Assembly: GCA_903830015.1 (NCBI GenBank)
Contig: CAIKSH010000006.1
Coordinates: 1 to 8,177 of the forward strand
Direction of reading: 5' to 3'
DNA from: an uncultured Solirubrobacterales bacterium
GTDB lineage: Bacteria; Actinomycetota; Thermoleophilia; Solirubrobacterales; Solirubrobacteraceae
Length of the DNA stretch: 8,177 nt
Of this stretch, positions 1 to 6,117 are shown piece after piece. Below the pieces are notes generated by a model. It searched no databases, was not told the origin of the DNA, and saw only the letters and a program-made list of their open reading frames with translations. Each line of letters starts with the position of its first letter. Position 1 is the first letter of the stretch. Both the position numbers and the translations under genes were made by a program.

Positions 1-834
1 GCGCTCAAGGAGGGCGGCAAGGTGGTCAACGACCGAACCACCAACTGGACGATCGGTCCGTGCCCGAGCCCTCCCTGGGCGCAGCTCGTATACCCCGAGC
101 TCGACGGGGACGCGGCGCTGGCCCGGCTGGTCGAGGAGCTGGTCCACGTCTGCCGGCTGGACGAGGAGGACCCGCAGGCCGCCTGGGCCGAGCGGGCCGG
201 ATTCCTGGAGGAGGTGGCCTCGCGCGTAACCGCCCGGCGCTTCGACGCGCTCCACTTCGAGGGGCCGGGCACCGACCTCACCGTCGGCCTGCTGCCCTCC
301 AGCCGCTTTCTCTCGGCCAAGTTCGAAACGGTCGACGGGATAGTCCACATGCCGAACCTCCCCACCGAGGAGATCTTCTCGGCCCCCGACCCCGGGCGCA
401 CACAGGGCGTGGTTCGCTCGACCAAGCCGCTGGTCGTGGGCGGGTCGATCATCCGCGGCCTCGAGGTCGAGTTCGACGGGGGGCGGGCGGTGCGGATCGA
501 CGCCGACGAGAACGCCGAGGTGCTGCGCGGCTACGTGGCCAGCGACGAGGGCGCCGCCCGGCTGGGCGAGGTGGCCCTGGTAGACGCCGCCGGGCGGATC
601 GGCGGGACCGGCACCACCTTCTTCGACACCCTCCTCGACGAGAACGCCGCCTCGCACGTCGCCCTCGGCTCGAGCTACGGGATCTGCGTTGACGCGCCCG
701 AAGACGTGGAGCGGCTAAACCAGAGCCGGATCCATGTCGACTTCATGATCGGCTCGGACGAGGTTTCGGTGACCGGCGTCGGCCGTGACGGGAGCCGGAC
801 GCCGGTCCTGGTCGGCGGCGAGTGGAAGCTCTGA
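1..834 (+). CDS. M29-family metallo-aminopeptidase, 5'-truncated by the window edge
   Basis: C-terminal 277 residues of a peptidase of the thermophilic aminopeptidase family M29 (AmpS/PepS/AmpT type), cytosolic enzymes that remove N-terminal residues from peptides using a two-metal site. The frame is open from base 1, so the true start lies upstream; the family is usually about 360-410 residues, so roughly a quarter to a third is missing. Numbering from the first codon in the window, the metal ligands expected for M29 are all in place: Glu124 in the NLPTEE motif, Glu190 in LGEVALV, His219 in the DENAASHVALG signature, and His245 and Asp247 in IHVDFMIG. The spacings between the first three match those I recall for AmpT. 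The metal-binding half is therefore complete and the enzyme should be active. The GTG at base 22 is internal, inside a conserved region, and is not the start. It ends tail-to-tail with the DedA gene, one base apart. Substrate preference cannot be read from sequence. Confidence 0.93.
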   Translation, partial: ALKEGGKVVNDRTTNWTIGPCPSPPWAQLVYPELDGDAALARLVEELVHVCRLDEEDPQAAWAERAGFLEEVASRVTARRFDALHFEGPGTDLTVGLLPSSRFLSAKFETVDGIVHMPNLPTEEIFSAPDPGRTQGVVRSTKPLVVGGSIIRGLEVEFDGGRAVRIDADENAEVLRGYVASDEGAARLGEVALVDAAGRIGGTGTTFFDTLLDENAASHVALGSSYGICVDAPEDVERLNQSRIHVDFMIGSDEVSVTGVGRDGSRTPVLVGGEWKL

Positions 835-835
835 G

Positions 836-1471
836 TCAGTCGGCGCGCCGGCTCGGGTGGCGGCGCCACCACCAGACGACCGAGGCGGCGCCGAGAACCA
901 CGAGCAACACGACCAGCAGGGGCGTCCCCACCGACCCGACCACGTCGGAGACCCGGTCCCACTCCTCCCCGAGGATCCAACCGGCCCCGATGAGAGCCGC
1001 GTTCCAGGCCAGGCTGCCGACCAGGGTGAGGGCGATGTACTGGAACCGGGGCATCTTCAGCGTCCCGGCCGGGAGCGAGACGAGGCTGCGCACGCCAGGG
1101 ATGCAGCGCCCGACGAGGACGATCACCGGCCCGCGCCGCTCGAACCAGGCGTCGGCGCGGTCGAGGTCCTCCGGCTGGACCCGGAGGATCGAGCCGTAGC
1201 GCAGCACGAAGGGACGGCCGCCGTAACGGGCCAGCTCGTAGAGGAAGATCGAGCCGAGCACCGATCCGAGGGTGGCCGCGGCCAGCACGCCGACGAACGA
1301 GAGCTCGCCCCGCCCGACGAAGAAGCCGGCCAGCGGCAGCACGACCTCCGACGGGATGGGCGGGAAGACGTTCTCGACGAACATCAACGCGACGAGGCCG
1401 AGAAGGCCCAGGTCGCGGATCACCTCGTTGACGGTGTCGGTTACGGCGAGCGTCACGAGGGCGGCGACCAC
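836..1471 (-). CDS. DedA-family (VTT domain) integral membrane protein
   Basis: 211-residue membrane protein of the DedA/SNARE-associated family, the usual length. Members are linked to envelope homeostasis, proton-motive-force-dependent transport and, in several bacteria, undecaprenyl-phosphate or phospholipid flipping; the substrate here is unknown. Seen in the protein: hydrophobic segments at about 22-38, 43-53, 56-80, 115-135, 144-168 and 182-201; the re-entrant-loop motif ENVFPPIPSE (33-42) with the conserved acidic residues; and GRCIPGVRSLVSLPAG (121-136) with the conserved arginines 122 and 128. The usual Phe of GRFxPGxR is Cys123 here. A basic tail (WRRHPSRRAD) ends the protein, fitting a cytoplasmic C-terminus. 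The start is a GTG supported by a TAGCAT -10-like box 9 nt upstream; no Shine-Dalgarno is visible. A second GTG five codons in is possible. The gene diverges from the tRNA and converges on the aminopeptidase gene. Confidence 0.92.
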   Translation of the reverse strand: MVAALVTLAVTDTVNEVIRDLGLLGLVALMFVENVFPPIPSEVVLPLAGFFVGRGELSFVGVLAAATLGSVLGSIFLYELARYGGRPFVLRYGSILRVQPEDLDRADAWFERRGPVIVLVGRCIPGVRSLVSLPAGTLKMPRFQYIALTLVGSLAWNAALIGAGWILGEEWDRVSDVVGSVGTPLLVVLLVVLGAASVVWWWRRHPSRRAD

Positions 1472-1474
1472 GGA

Positions 1475-1504
1475 ACGACAATGCTACGGGTCGGGGGCTA
1501 CGCT
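1475..1504 (+). promoter_or_regulatory. Candidate promoter of the tRNA-Ser gene
   Basis: ACGACA (1475-1480, four of six matches to TTGACA) and TACGCT (1499-1504, TANNNT) are 18 bp apart. The -10 box ends 20 bp before the mature tRNA, which would give a 5' leader of about 14 nt for RNase P to remove. It overlaps the divergent DedA promoter. CTACGCTTC around this -10 also occurs on the minus strand in front of the SixA-like gene. Confidence 0.4.
1481..1486 (-). promoter_or_regulatory. -10 element TAGCAT for the DedA gene
   Basis: On the minus strand TAGCAT fits the actinobacterial TANNNT -10 consensus and is preceded by G. Nine bases separate it from the GTG start, so transcription would begin about 2-3 nt before the start codon. 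No recognisable -35 box and no Shine-Dalgarno are present. It resembles the other leader-gene boxes in this window. Confidence 0.5.
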
Positions 1505-1524
1505 TCCCGGGCCGAAGGGCTCCA

Positions 1525-1613
1525 GGAGAGGTGCCGGAGTGGTTGAACGGGCACGACTGGAAATCGTGTAACGGGGGCAACCTCGTTCGAGGGTTCGAAT
1601 CCCTCCCTCTCCG
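1525..1613 (+). tRNA. trnS: tRNA-Ser, anticodon GGA
   Basis: Complete class II tRNA. The acceptor stem GGAGAGG (1525-1531) pairs perfectly with CCTCTCC (1606-1612), followed by the serine-type discriminator G at 1613. The anticodon stem CACGA/TCGTG (1552-1556, 1564-1568) encloses loop CTGGAAA, giving anticodon GGA at 1559-1561, which reads UCC and UCU. The long variable arm typical of tRNA-Ser has stem CGGGG/CCTCG (1572-1576, 1581-1585, one G-U pair) with a GCAA tetraloop. The T arm is GAGGG/CCCTC (1589-1593, 1601-1605) around TTCGAAT. The 3' CCA is not encoded and must be added enzymatically. Confidence 0.97.
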
Positions 1614-1662
1614 CTTCGCGCTCCGGGTCTACAAGCGCACCCCAGGCCCTCGGCCCGCCGGG
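1614..1662. other. tRNA-Ser to FUSC spacer, no clear element
   Basis: About 50 bases between the tRNA 3' end and the FUSC -10 box. I see no convincing terminator, small ORF or att-like copy of the tRNA 3' end; only a weak GCGC/GCGC pairing (1618-1621, 1635-1638) is present. Confidence 0.5.
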
Positions 1663-1668
1663 TAGGCT
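1663..1668 (+). promoter_or_regulatory. -10 element TAGGCT for the FUSC-type gene
   Basis: TAGGCT fits TANNNT and is preceded by GG. It ends 7 nt before the GTG at 1676, so the predicted transcript starts at or one base before the start codon. No Shine-Dalgarno lies between them. This supports GTG 1676 over the internal ATG at 1718 as the start. Confidence 0.5.
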
Positions 1669-1675
1669 CGCCGCC

Positions 1676-3706
1676 GTGAGTGGGGACCGCCTGTACCTCC
1701 GGGTCGTGAGGTCGTCGATGGCCACCGACTGGGCGGCCACGCGCTGGCTCGGGCCGCTGCGGGTGGCCTCGATCACCGCCGTCCTGGCCTTCGCCGGCGC
1801 AGAGCTGGTCGGCGGCCAGGTCGCCTTCCCGCTCGCTGTCGGCGCGGTTCTCGCCGGGGCCTGCGACCCGAAGGGCGACATCGACGAGCGGCTGCGGGGA
1901 ATGGGCCTCACCGCGATCTCGATTGCCACGGCCGCCGCCGTGGGGATTCTCATATCGGACAGCTTTCCCGTTCAGCTGGCCGTGACCGCCCTGGCGGCGG
2001 CGCTCTGCGGTTACGTCGGCCTCGCCGGGCCCAAGGCCGCCGTCGCCGGGATGCTCACGCTGGTGATCCTGGTCGTCTTCAGCGGGACCCCGGACCCGAT
2101 CGGGGCGGCGCTTCCGACCGCGGGGTGGATGCTCCTCGGGTCGGCGGTGATGATCCTGACCGTGATCGTGCCCCTCTTCGCCGGGCGGATCGGCGGCGTG
2201 CGCAATGACATCTCGATCGCCTATCGCGCCCAGGCCCTTGCCCTGCGGGACAGCAAGACCGGCATCGCCTCCCCGGCCGCAGCGCTGAAGATCTCGGCCG
2301 CGAGGGGGCGGATCACCGCCGGTGACCTGCCCGAGCCAACCCGGGATTGGTGCCTGGCGCTTGTCGACTGCTGCGACCGGGCCCGCATCGCCCTGTTCAA
2401 CCTGCGGGGCGATTCCTACGGCGACGAAGGCCAGGTAGCAATCCGGGCGCAGTTCGAGCGCTCGGTGTCCGGGCTGATGCTCTCGATCGCAGGAGCTCTC
2501 GAGATCCCGCTGCGCAGGCGCGGCCTTCAGTCGCGAGCCGACAGGCTTATCGAGGCCGCGCGGGCCTGCGAAGGGCGCCTGGGCGAGATGGAGCTGGAGG
2601 CGATCCGGGAGGTGACCGCCAGCCTCACCGAAGCCACCCGGCTGACGGCAGGGCCCTGGCCGATCGGCCGTCAGGCGTTTACCGGCCTGCGCGTCGGCTA
2701 CTCCCCGACGGGGCTGCAGAACCTCCTGCACCACCGGGACCCCGACGACCTGTTTACCCGGCACGCGATCCGGCTGACGATCCTGATCGTCATCGCGACG
2801 CTGATCGCCCAGCTGGATACGGCGAGCCACTCCTACTGGCTGCCCATGACCGTCGCCTGGGTCACCAAGCCCGACGCCGCCGGCACGGCGCCACGCGTGG
2901 TCGCCCGGGTCACGGGAACGATCGCCGGCCTGCTGGTCTCCGCCCTGGTCGCCGTCGTCCTCGGCGAAGGGCTGGCGACGGTCACCGTCGCGGTCGGGAT
3001 CGGCGCCTTCATCGTCGCCGCCTTCCTCGTCAGCAACTACGCCTTTAGCACCTTCGGGGCCACGATCATGATCGTCGGCCTCATGCACCTCGCCGACCCG
3101 GGAATCAACTCGGTCCTGCTGGAGCGCCTTCTCGACACCGTTGTTGCCGGTGTCCTGGTTTTCGGCCTCGCCTACCTGTGGCCGACCCGGCTGACCGACG
3201 CCATTTGCCAGGAGCTCGCACAGACGGCGAGGGCGCTCGCCGCCTACGGCCGGGCGGCGATCGCCGTCGATCCGCCGGCCGTGGAAGCGGCCCACGGCCC
3301 GCTGCGCGAAGCGCGGCTGCGATCCACGGCGATCGTCAACGCCGCGGCCAACGAGCCGCCCGGCCACGCCCTGAGCTACGCGCTGGCCGAGCAGATCAAC
3401 GCCGACCTGGTCAATGCGGTCACCGTCGCGGCAGGCGTCGGCGAATACGAGCGGCGGACCGGCCACGCCGCCCCGGTTCGGGAGGAAGAGCTGACCCCGC
3501 GGGCCATGGACGAACTCGACCTGCTGGCCAGCCGCCTGCAGTCGGTTCACGACTGCGGACAGGCTCCCCCGGCGCGGATCCCCGCCGACGGTGCCCGGAC
3601 CGCCTTCGAGGCTCTGGTTTTCGACGCCCAGGAAACGCTGAACCACTCGCCTCGCGTGAGGCCCCTCTCCGAAGCCGGAGCGGCGCCTGTCGGAGCCGGC
3701 GCCTAG
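1676..3706 (+). CDS. FUSC-family membrane protein (YccS/aromatic-acid-exporter-like)
   Basis: 676-residue inner-membrane protein with two FUSC-type membrane blocks, related to the fusaric acid resistance/AaeB/YccS group of putative small-molecule (often aromatic acid) exporters. The first block spans about 28-170 with some six hydrophobic segments. A soluble, mostly helical region covers 175-360 (charged, rich in Arg and Glu). The second block spans 364-503 and carries the best family signatures: YWLPMTVAWVTKPD (387-400) and a terminal helix ending in GLAYLWPTR (497-505). A cytoplasmic helical tail of about 170 residues follows. The start is the GTG at 1676, supported by the -10 box just upstream; the ATG at codon 15 (1718) is an alternative. 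No periplasmic adaptor or outer-membrane partner is nearby, as expected for this phylum, so the exporter role and cargo are inferred only from family. It lies 62 bp after the tRNA and its TAG stop shares the CTAG tetramer with the convergent thioesterase stop. Confidence 0.85.
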   Translation: MSGDRLYLRVVRSSMATDWAATRWLGPLRVASITAVLAFAGAELVGGQVAFPLAVGAVLAGACDPKGDIDERLRGMGLTAISIATAAAVGILISDSFPVQLAVTALAAALCGYVGLAGPKAAVAGMLTLVILVVFSGTPDPIGAALPTAGWMLLGSAVMILTVIVPLFAGRIGGVRNDISIAYRAQALALRDSKTGIASPAAALKISAARGRITAGDLPEPTRDWCLALVDCCDRARIALFNLRGDSYGDEGQVAIRAQFERSVSGLMLSIAGALEIPLRRRGLQSRADRLIEAARACEGRLGEMELEAIREVTASLTEATRLTAGPWPIGRQAFTGLRVGYSPTGLQNLLHHRDPDDLFTRHAIRLTILIVIATLIAQLDTASHSYWLPMTVAWVTKPDAAGTAPRVVARVTGTIAGLLVSALVAVVLGEGLATVTVAVGIGAFIVAAFLVSNYAFSTFGATIMIVGLMHLADPGINSVLLERLLDTVVAGVLVFGLAYLWPTRLTDAICQELAQTARALAAYGRAAIAVDPPAVEAAHGPLREARLRSTAIVNAAANEPPGHALSYALAEQINADLVNAVTVAAGVGEYERRTGHAAPVREEELTPRAMDELDLLASRLQSVHDCGQAPPARIPADGARTAFEALVFDAQETLNHSPRVRPLSEAGAAPVGAGA

Positions 3707-4140
3707 CGCTCGGCGAGCCGCTGCTCGCGCCGCGCGTCGGCGGCGGCCATGATCTCCGGGTCTCCGTCCTCGAAGGGCGGCAGCTGGGCCGGCCTGGCTT
3801 CGTCGTCGAGCGCGACCATGGTCAGGAAGGCGGTGGCCACCAGGCGCCTCTCCCGGCTGACCGGGCTCTCGGCCCAGGCCTCGACCTCGGTCTCCAGCGA
3901 GGTGTTCCAGACCTGGTTCACCCGGGAGTTGAGGCTCAGCAGCTCGCCGACGTAGACCGGGGTGCGGAAGCTCATCGAGTCGACGGCGGCGGTGGCCACC
4001 CGCATCCGCGCGAAGCGGATCGCGGCCAGGCCGGCGGCCTCGTCGATCAGCCTCAGGACCACTCCGCCGTGCACGTTGCCGGCCGCGCTGGCGTCGCCCG
4101 GACCCATCCAGAGGGTCAGCGCCGGCTCCATGGCGCTCAT
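3703..4140 (-). CDS. Hotdog-fold acyl-CoA thioesterase (YciA/BACH type)
   Basis: 145-residue single-hotdog protein of the acyl-CoA hydrolase family, predicted to split acyl-CoA into free fatty acid and CoA in the cytosol. Signatures: GNVHGGVVLRLIDEAAGLAA (21-40), matching the family pattern GNxxGGxxLxxxDxAxGxAA with conserved Asn22 and catalytic Asp33; the core strand SMSFRTPVYVGELL (55-68); and the closing strand LVATAFLTMVALD (100-112). Such proteins usually act as oligomers; chain-length preference is not readable. It is the last gene of the minus-strand operon: its ATG overlaps the TGA stop of the NUDIX gene (ATGA at 4137-4140), and a GGAGAG Shine-Dalgarno sits 9 nt upstream. The charged tail after about residue 113 is poorly conserved in the family. 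The stop overlaps that of the FUSC-type gene on the other strand. Confidence 0.9.
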   Translation of the reverse strand: MSAMEPALTLWMGPGDASAAGNVHGGVVLRLIDEAAGLAAIRFARMRVATAAVDSMSFRTPVYVGELLSLNSRVNQVWNTSLETEVEAWAESPVSRERRLVATAFLTMVALDDEARPAQLPPFEDGDPEIMAAADARREQRLAER

Positions 4141-4526
4141 CGGGTAACGCTCTCCACGAGCTCGCGGTCGTGCGGGTAGCTGAGCAGGACCGTCGCCTCC
4201 GACGGAACCAGCCAGCGCAGGTCGTCGACCTCGTCGTTGGGTTCGAACTCGCCCCCGAGGACGCTCATCCGCCAGTAGCGCACCAGCTTCGGGCGCCCCT
4301 TCTCGTCGATGTAGCTCACCGGCTCGAGCTCCTCGCCGAGCTCGCAGTCCAGCCCGGTCTCTTCGCGCACCTCGCGCAGCGCCGCCTCCTCGAAACTCTC
4401 CCCCTCGTCGAGCTTGCCCTTGGGCAGCGACCAGTCGTCGTAGCGACCGCGGTGGACCACGGCGATCAGGCCCTCCCGGACGATCACGCCGCCGGCCGCC
4501 TCGATCCGGGGCGGGACGCCGCTCAC
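4137..4526 (-). CDS. NUDIX hydrolase, MutT1-like N-domain type
   Basis: 129-residue NUDIX hydrolase with a complete NUDIX box at residues 37-59: Gly37, Glu43, then REVREETGL (51-59), supplying the Mg2+-binding glutamates. The flanking sequence RYDDWSLPKGKLDEGES (28-44) and the late element LLSYPHDRELVE (114-125) closely resemble the NUDIX domain of mycobacterial MutT1, which hydrolyses 8-oxo-(d)GTP and diadenosine polyphosphates. Sanitising oxidised nucleotides or degrading ApnA is therefore the best guess for substrate. In MutT1 this domain is fused to a histidine phosphatase; here that phosphatase is a separate gene directly upstream. The start is GTG, overlapping the upstream TGA as GTGA (4523-4526), with a GGGGAG Shine-Dalgarno 8 nt away. 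The stop overlaps the thioesterase start. The protein is about one domain long, so it is not truncated. Confidence 0.92.
   Translation of the reverse strand: MSGVPPRIEAAGGVIVREGLIAVVHRGRYDDWSLPKGKLDEGESFEEAALREVREETGLDCELGEELEPVSYIDEKGRPKLVRYWRMSVLGGEFEPNDEVDDLRWLVPSEATVLLSYPHDRELVESVTR
4150..4155 (-). promoter_or_regulatory. Shine-Dalgarno GGAGAG for the thioesterase gene
   Basis: GGAGAG lies 9 nt before the ATG at 4140, inside the 3' end of the NUDIX gene. It fixes the start and supports translational coupling through the ATGA overlap. Confidence 0.65.
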
Positions 4527-4999
4527 GGCCTGGGCTCCCCGGCCATGGCGGCCAGCTCGCGGGGGCGCAGCAGGACGATCAGCTCCGGGGCCGGACCGAG
4601 GCGGATTCCGGCGACCCCGCCCTTCTTCATGTCGATGCGGGCACCGGTGAGCTCGTGGACGATCGAGCTGAAGTCGGGCTCGTGGCCGACGATCAGGACC
4701 CGGCCACCGTGCTCGGGCCCGACGAGGGCCAGTGCCTGGCCGCCGCTGAAACCCCCCGAGAGCGCCTCGTGGACCACCGGCTTGCCGCCGAGGGCCTCGC
4801 AGGCCAGCAGCGCCGTGTCCCGCGCCCGCACCCTCGGGCTGGTGACCACTGCGCTGAACGAGATCCCCGCTGACTTAAGCGCCACGCCGGCGTTGCGCGA
4901 CTGCGCCTCCCCCCGGGCGGTGAGGAGCCGGTCGAAGTCGTCGCGGGTCCCGTGCGGTTCGGCGTCTCCGTGACGCAGTAGCCAGAGCTGGTCGGCCAT
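4523..4999 (-). CDS. sixA: SixA-like histidine phosphatase (phosphoglycerate mutase superfamily)
   Basis: 158-residue member of histidine phosphatase branch SixA/RHG. The nucleophile motif is LRHG (8-11) with His10. The second phosphate-binding arginine lies in TSPRVRARDTA (53-63), and the second catalytic histidine is His106 in VGHEPDF (104-110). The C-terminal strand ELIVLLRPREL (139-149) is also typical of short SixA proteins. SixA of E. coli dephosphorylates histidine phosphocarrier proteins. In actinobacteria the same domain is fused behind NUDIX in MutT1, and the neighbouring NUDIX gene favours a role on nucleotide products over protein phosphohistidine. This is the first gene of the three-gene minus-strand operon. 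It begins with ATG 9 nt after a TACGCT -10-like box and has no Shine-Dalgarno. It diverges from the phosphotransferase gene across 38 bp. Confidence 0.9.
   Translation of the reverse strand: MADQLWLLRHGDAEPHGTRDDFDRLLTARGEAQSRNAGVALKSAGISFSAVVTSPRVRARDTALLACEALGGKPVVHEALSGGFSGGQALALVGPEHGGRVLIVGHEPDFSSIVHELTGARIDMKKGGVAGIRLGPAPELIVLLRPRELAAMAGEPRP
4535..4540 (-). promoter_or_regulatory. Shine-Dalgarno GGGGAG for the NUDIX gene
   Basis: GGGGAG is 8 nt before the GTG at 4526, within the last codons of the histidine phosphatase gene. It supports GTG as the start and translational coupling. Confidence 0.6.
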
Positions 5000-5008
5000 C
5001 GCCCGCGA

Positions 5009-5014
5009 AGCGTA
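5009..5014 (-). promoter_or_regulatory. -10 element TACGCT for the SixA-NUDIX-thioesterase operon
   Basis: TACGCT on the minus strand fits TANNNT. Nine bases separate it from the ATG at 4999, giving a predicted start of transcription about 3 nt before the codon. No -35 match is seen at the usual distance. It lies only 9 bp from the oppositely directed -10 box of the phosphotransferase gene. Confidence 0.5.
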
Positions 5015-5023
5015 GAGGACGGG

Positions 5024-5029
5024 TAGCGT
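5024..5029 (+). promoter_or_regulatory. -10 element TAGCGT for the phosphotransferase-HAD operon
   Basis: TAGCGT, preceded by GGG, fits TANNNT and ends 8 nt before the GTG at 5038, implying a leaderless or nearly leaderless mRNA. No -35 match and no Shine-Dalgarno are visible. Confidence 0.5.
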
Positions 5030-5037
5030 TCGCGGCC

Positions 5038-6117
5038 GTGTCGATGCACCGGCTGGCCGAAGACGACGTGGTCGAGCGCCACGAAGACGCCGAGGGCGCC
5101 TCGCGGCCGCCGCTGGTCGTCCTCGAGCCCCTCGGCGGGTTTCTCGACCAGGCGGGGATCGGCGAGGGGCCGATCGAGATCGAGCCGGTCGGCGAAGGCC
5201 ACTCGAACGTCACCTTCCTCATCACCCGAGGCGACGCCGAGTTCATCCTGCGTCGCCCTCCCCGGCCGCCGCTGCCCCCCAGCGCCCACGACGTGCTGCG
5301 CGAGGCCCGGGTCATCTCGGCGCTGGCCGGCCGGGCCCGGGTACCGCGGGTGCTGGCGGCCTGCGAGGACGAATCGGTGATCGGCGCTCCCTTCTTCCTC
5401 ATGGACCGCGTACCCGGCGAGGTGATCACCAGCGAGATGCCGCAGGCGCTCAGCGCCCCCGAGGAGTGCCGGCGCACCGGCGAAGAGCTGATCGACGGCC
5501 TCGCCGAGCTGCACGGGGTCGACTGGGAGGAGGCGGGCCTCGAGGGCTTCGGCAAGCCGACCGGCTACCTGGAGCGCCAGCTGCGCAGGTTCACCGGGCT
5601 CTGGGAGCACAACCGCACGCGCGAGATACCGGCGGTCGAACGGGTGGGCGCGTGGCTCGCTGCCAACATGCCCGAGTCGGGCGCGGCGACGATCGTCCAC
5701 GGCGACTACCGGCTCGGCAACACGATCTTCTCGGCCTCGGCGCCGGCCCGGCTCGAGGCGATCCTCGACTGGGAGATGGCCACGATCGGCGACCCGCTGG
5801 CCGACCTGGGCTACTTCGCCACCCTCTATGTCGACTCCGGCGATCCCGAGGGCGGCCTCTTCGAACTGAGCTCGGTAACCCGGACGCCCGGCTTCCCGAG
5901 CCGCGCCGAGCTGATCGCCCGCTACGAGGAGGCCACGGGGCGGGCGATGACCGACATCGTCTGGTACCAGACCCTCGCCCTCTGGAAGGCGACGATCTTC
6001 ATGGAAGGCAACTACCGGCGCGCGGTCAGCGGGACCACCGACGATCCGGTCCTGAAGGCCTTCGGGGACAGCGTCGTGGCCCTGGCCGAGAACGCCCAGG
6101 AGCTCTCCGGTGCCTGA
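5038..6117 (+). CDS. APH-fold phosphotransferase, ACAD10/11-kinase-like
   Basis: 359-residue cytosolic kinase-like protein of the phosphotransferase family that is named after aminoglycoside phosphotransferase but is usually linked to acyl-CoA metabolism. Seen: ATP-loop GEGHSNVTFLIT (52-63); FILRRPP (69-75), where Arg stands in the usual lysine strand; Glu89 on the following helix; hinge-like FFLMDRVPGEVI (119-130); catalytic loop VHGDYRLGN (220-228) with Asp223 and Asn228; and metal-binding ILDWEMATIGDPLADLGY (242-259) with Asp244. These wordings match bacterial relatives of the kinase domain of ACAD10/ACAD11 and of LvaA, which phosphorylate the 4-hydroxyl of hydroxyacyl-CoAs before elimination. 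A hydroxyacyl-CoA substrate is therefore the leading inference, though no acyl-CoA dehydrogenase is in the window. The start is GTG 5038 from the nearby -10 box; ATG 5044 is two codons later. The first 30 residues look unconserved. The gene overlaps the HAD gene by 8 bp. Confidence 0.9.
   Translation: MSMHRLAEDDVVERHEDAEGASRPPLVVLEPLGGFLDQAGIGEGPIEIEPVGEGHSNVTFLITRGDAEFILRRPPRPPLPPSAHDVLREARVISALAGRARVPRVLAACEDESVIGAPFFLMDRVPGEVITSEMPQALSAPEECRRTGEELIDGLAELHGVDWEEAGLEGFGKPTGYLERQLRRFTGLWEHNRTREIPAVERVGAWLAANMPESGAATIVHGDYRLGNTIFSASAPARLEAILDWEMATIGDPLADLGYFATLYVDSGDPEGGLFELSSVTRTPGFPSRAELIARYEEATGRAMTDIVWYQTLALWKATIFMEGNYRRAVSGTTDDPVLKAFGDSVVALAENAQELSGA
6098..6102 (+). promoter_or_regulatory. 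Shine-Dalgarno AGGAG for the HAD gene
   Basis: AGGAG lies 7 nt before the GTG at 6110, inside the 3' end of the phosphotransferase gene. It decides the GTG start and indicates coupled translation across the 8-bp overlap. Confidence 0.7.

Noticed and set aside
1614..1662. Terminator for the tRNA gene
   Set aside because: Only a weak 4-bp GCGC pairing with a 13-nt loop and no T-run; not enough to call.
1525..1675. tRNA-Ser as an integration site for a mobile island
   Set aside because: No integrase gene, no repeat of the tRNA 3' end within the window, and no shift in base composition after it; the FUSC gene matches its neighbours.
1484..3646. 720-codon open frame on the minus strand opposite the FUSC-type gene
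   Set aside because: Antisense frame with low-complexity Gly/Arg/Asp-rich translation and no domain; typical of high-GC DNA where the wobble positions of the real gene suppress stops.
1676..3706. Specific fusaric acid resistance function
   Set aside because: Family name only; there is no regulator, adaptor or other pathway gene, so only a general FUSC-type exporter call is supported.
5038..6117. Aminoglycoside resistance kinase
   Set aside because: The fold motifs are shared, but the wording (VHGDYRLGN, ILDWEMATIGDPLADLGY, FILRRPP) is that of the ACAD10/11-like metabolic branch, and no resistance context exists.
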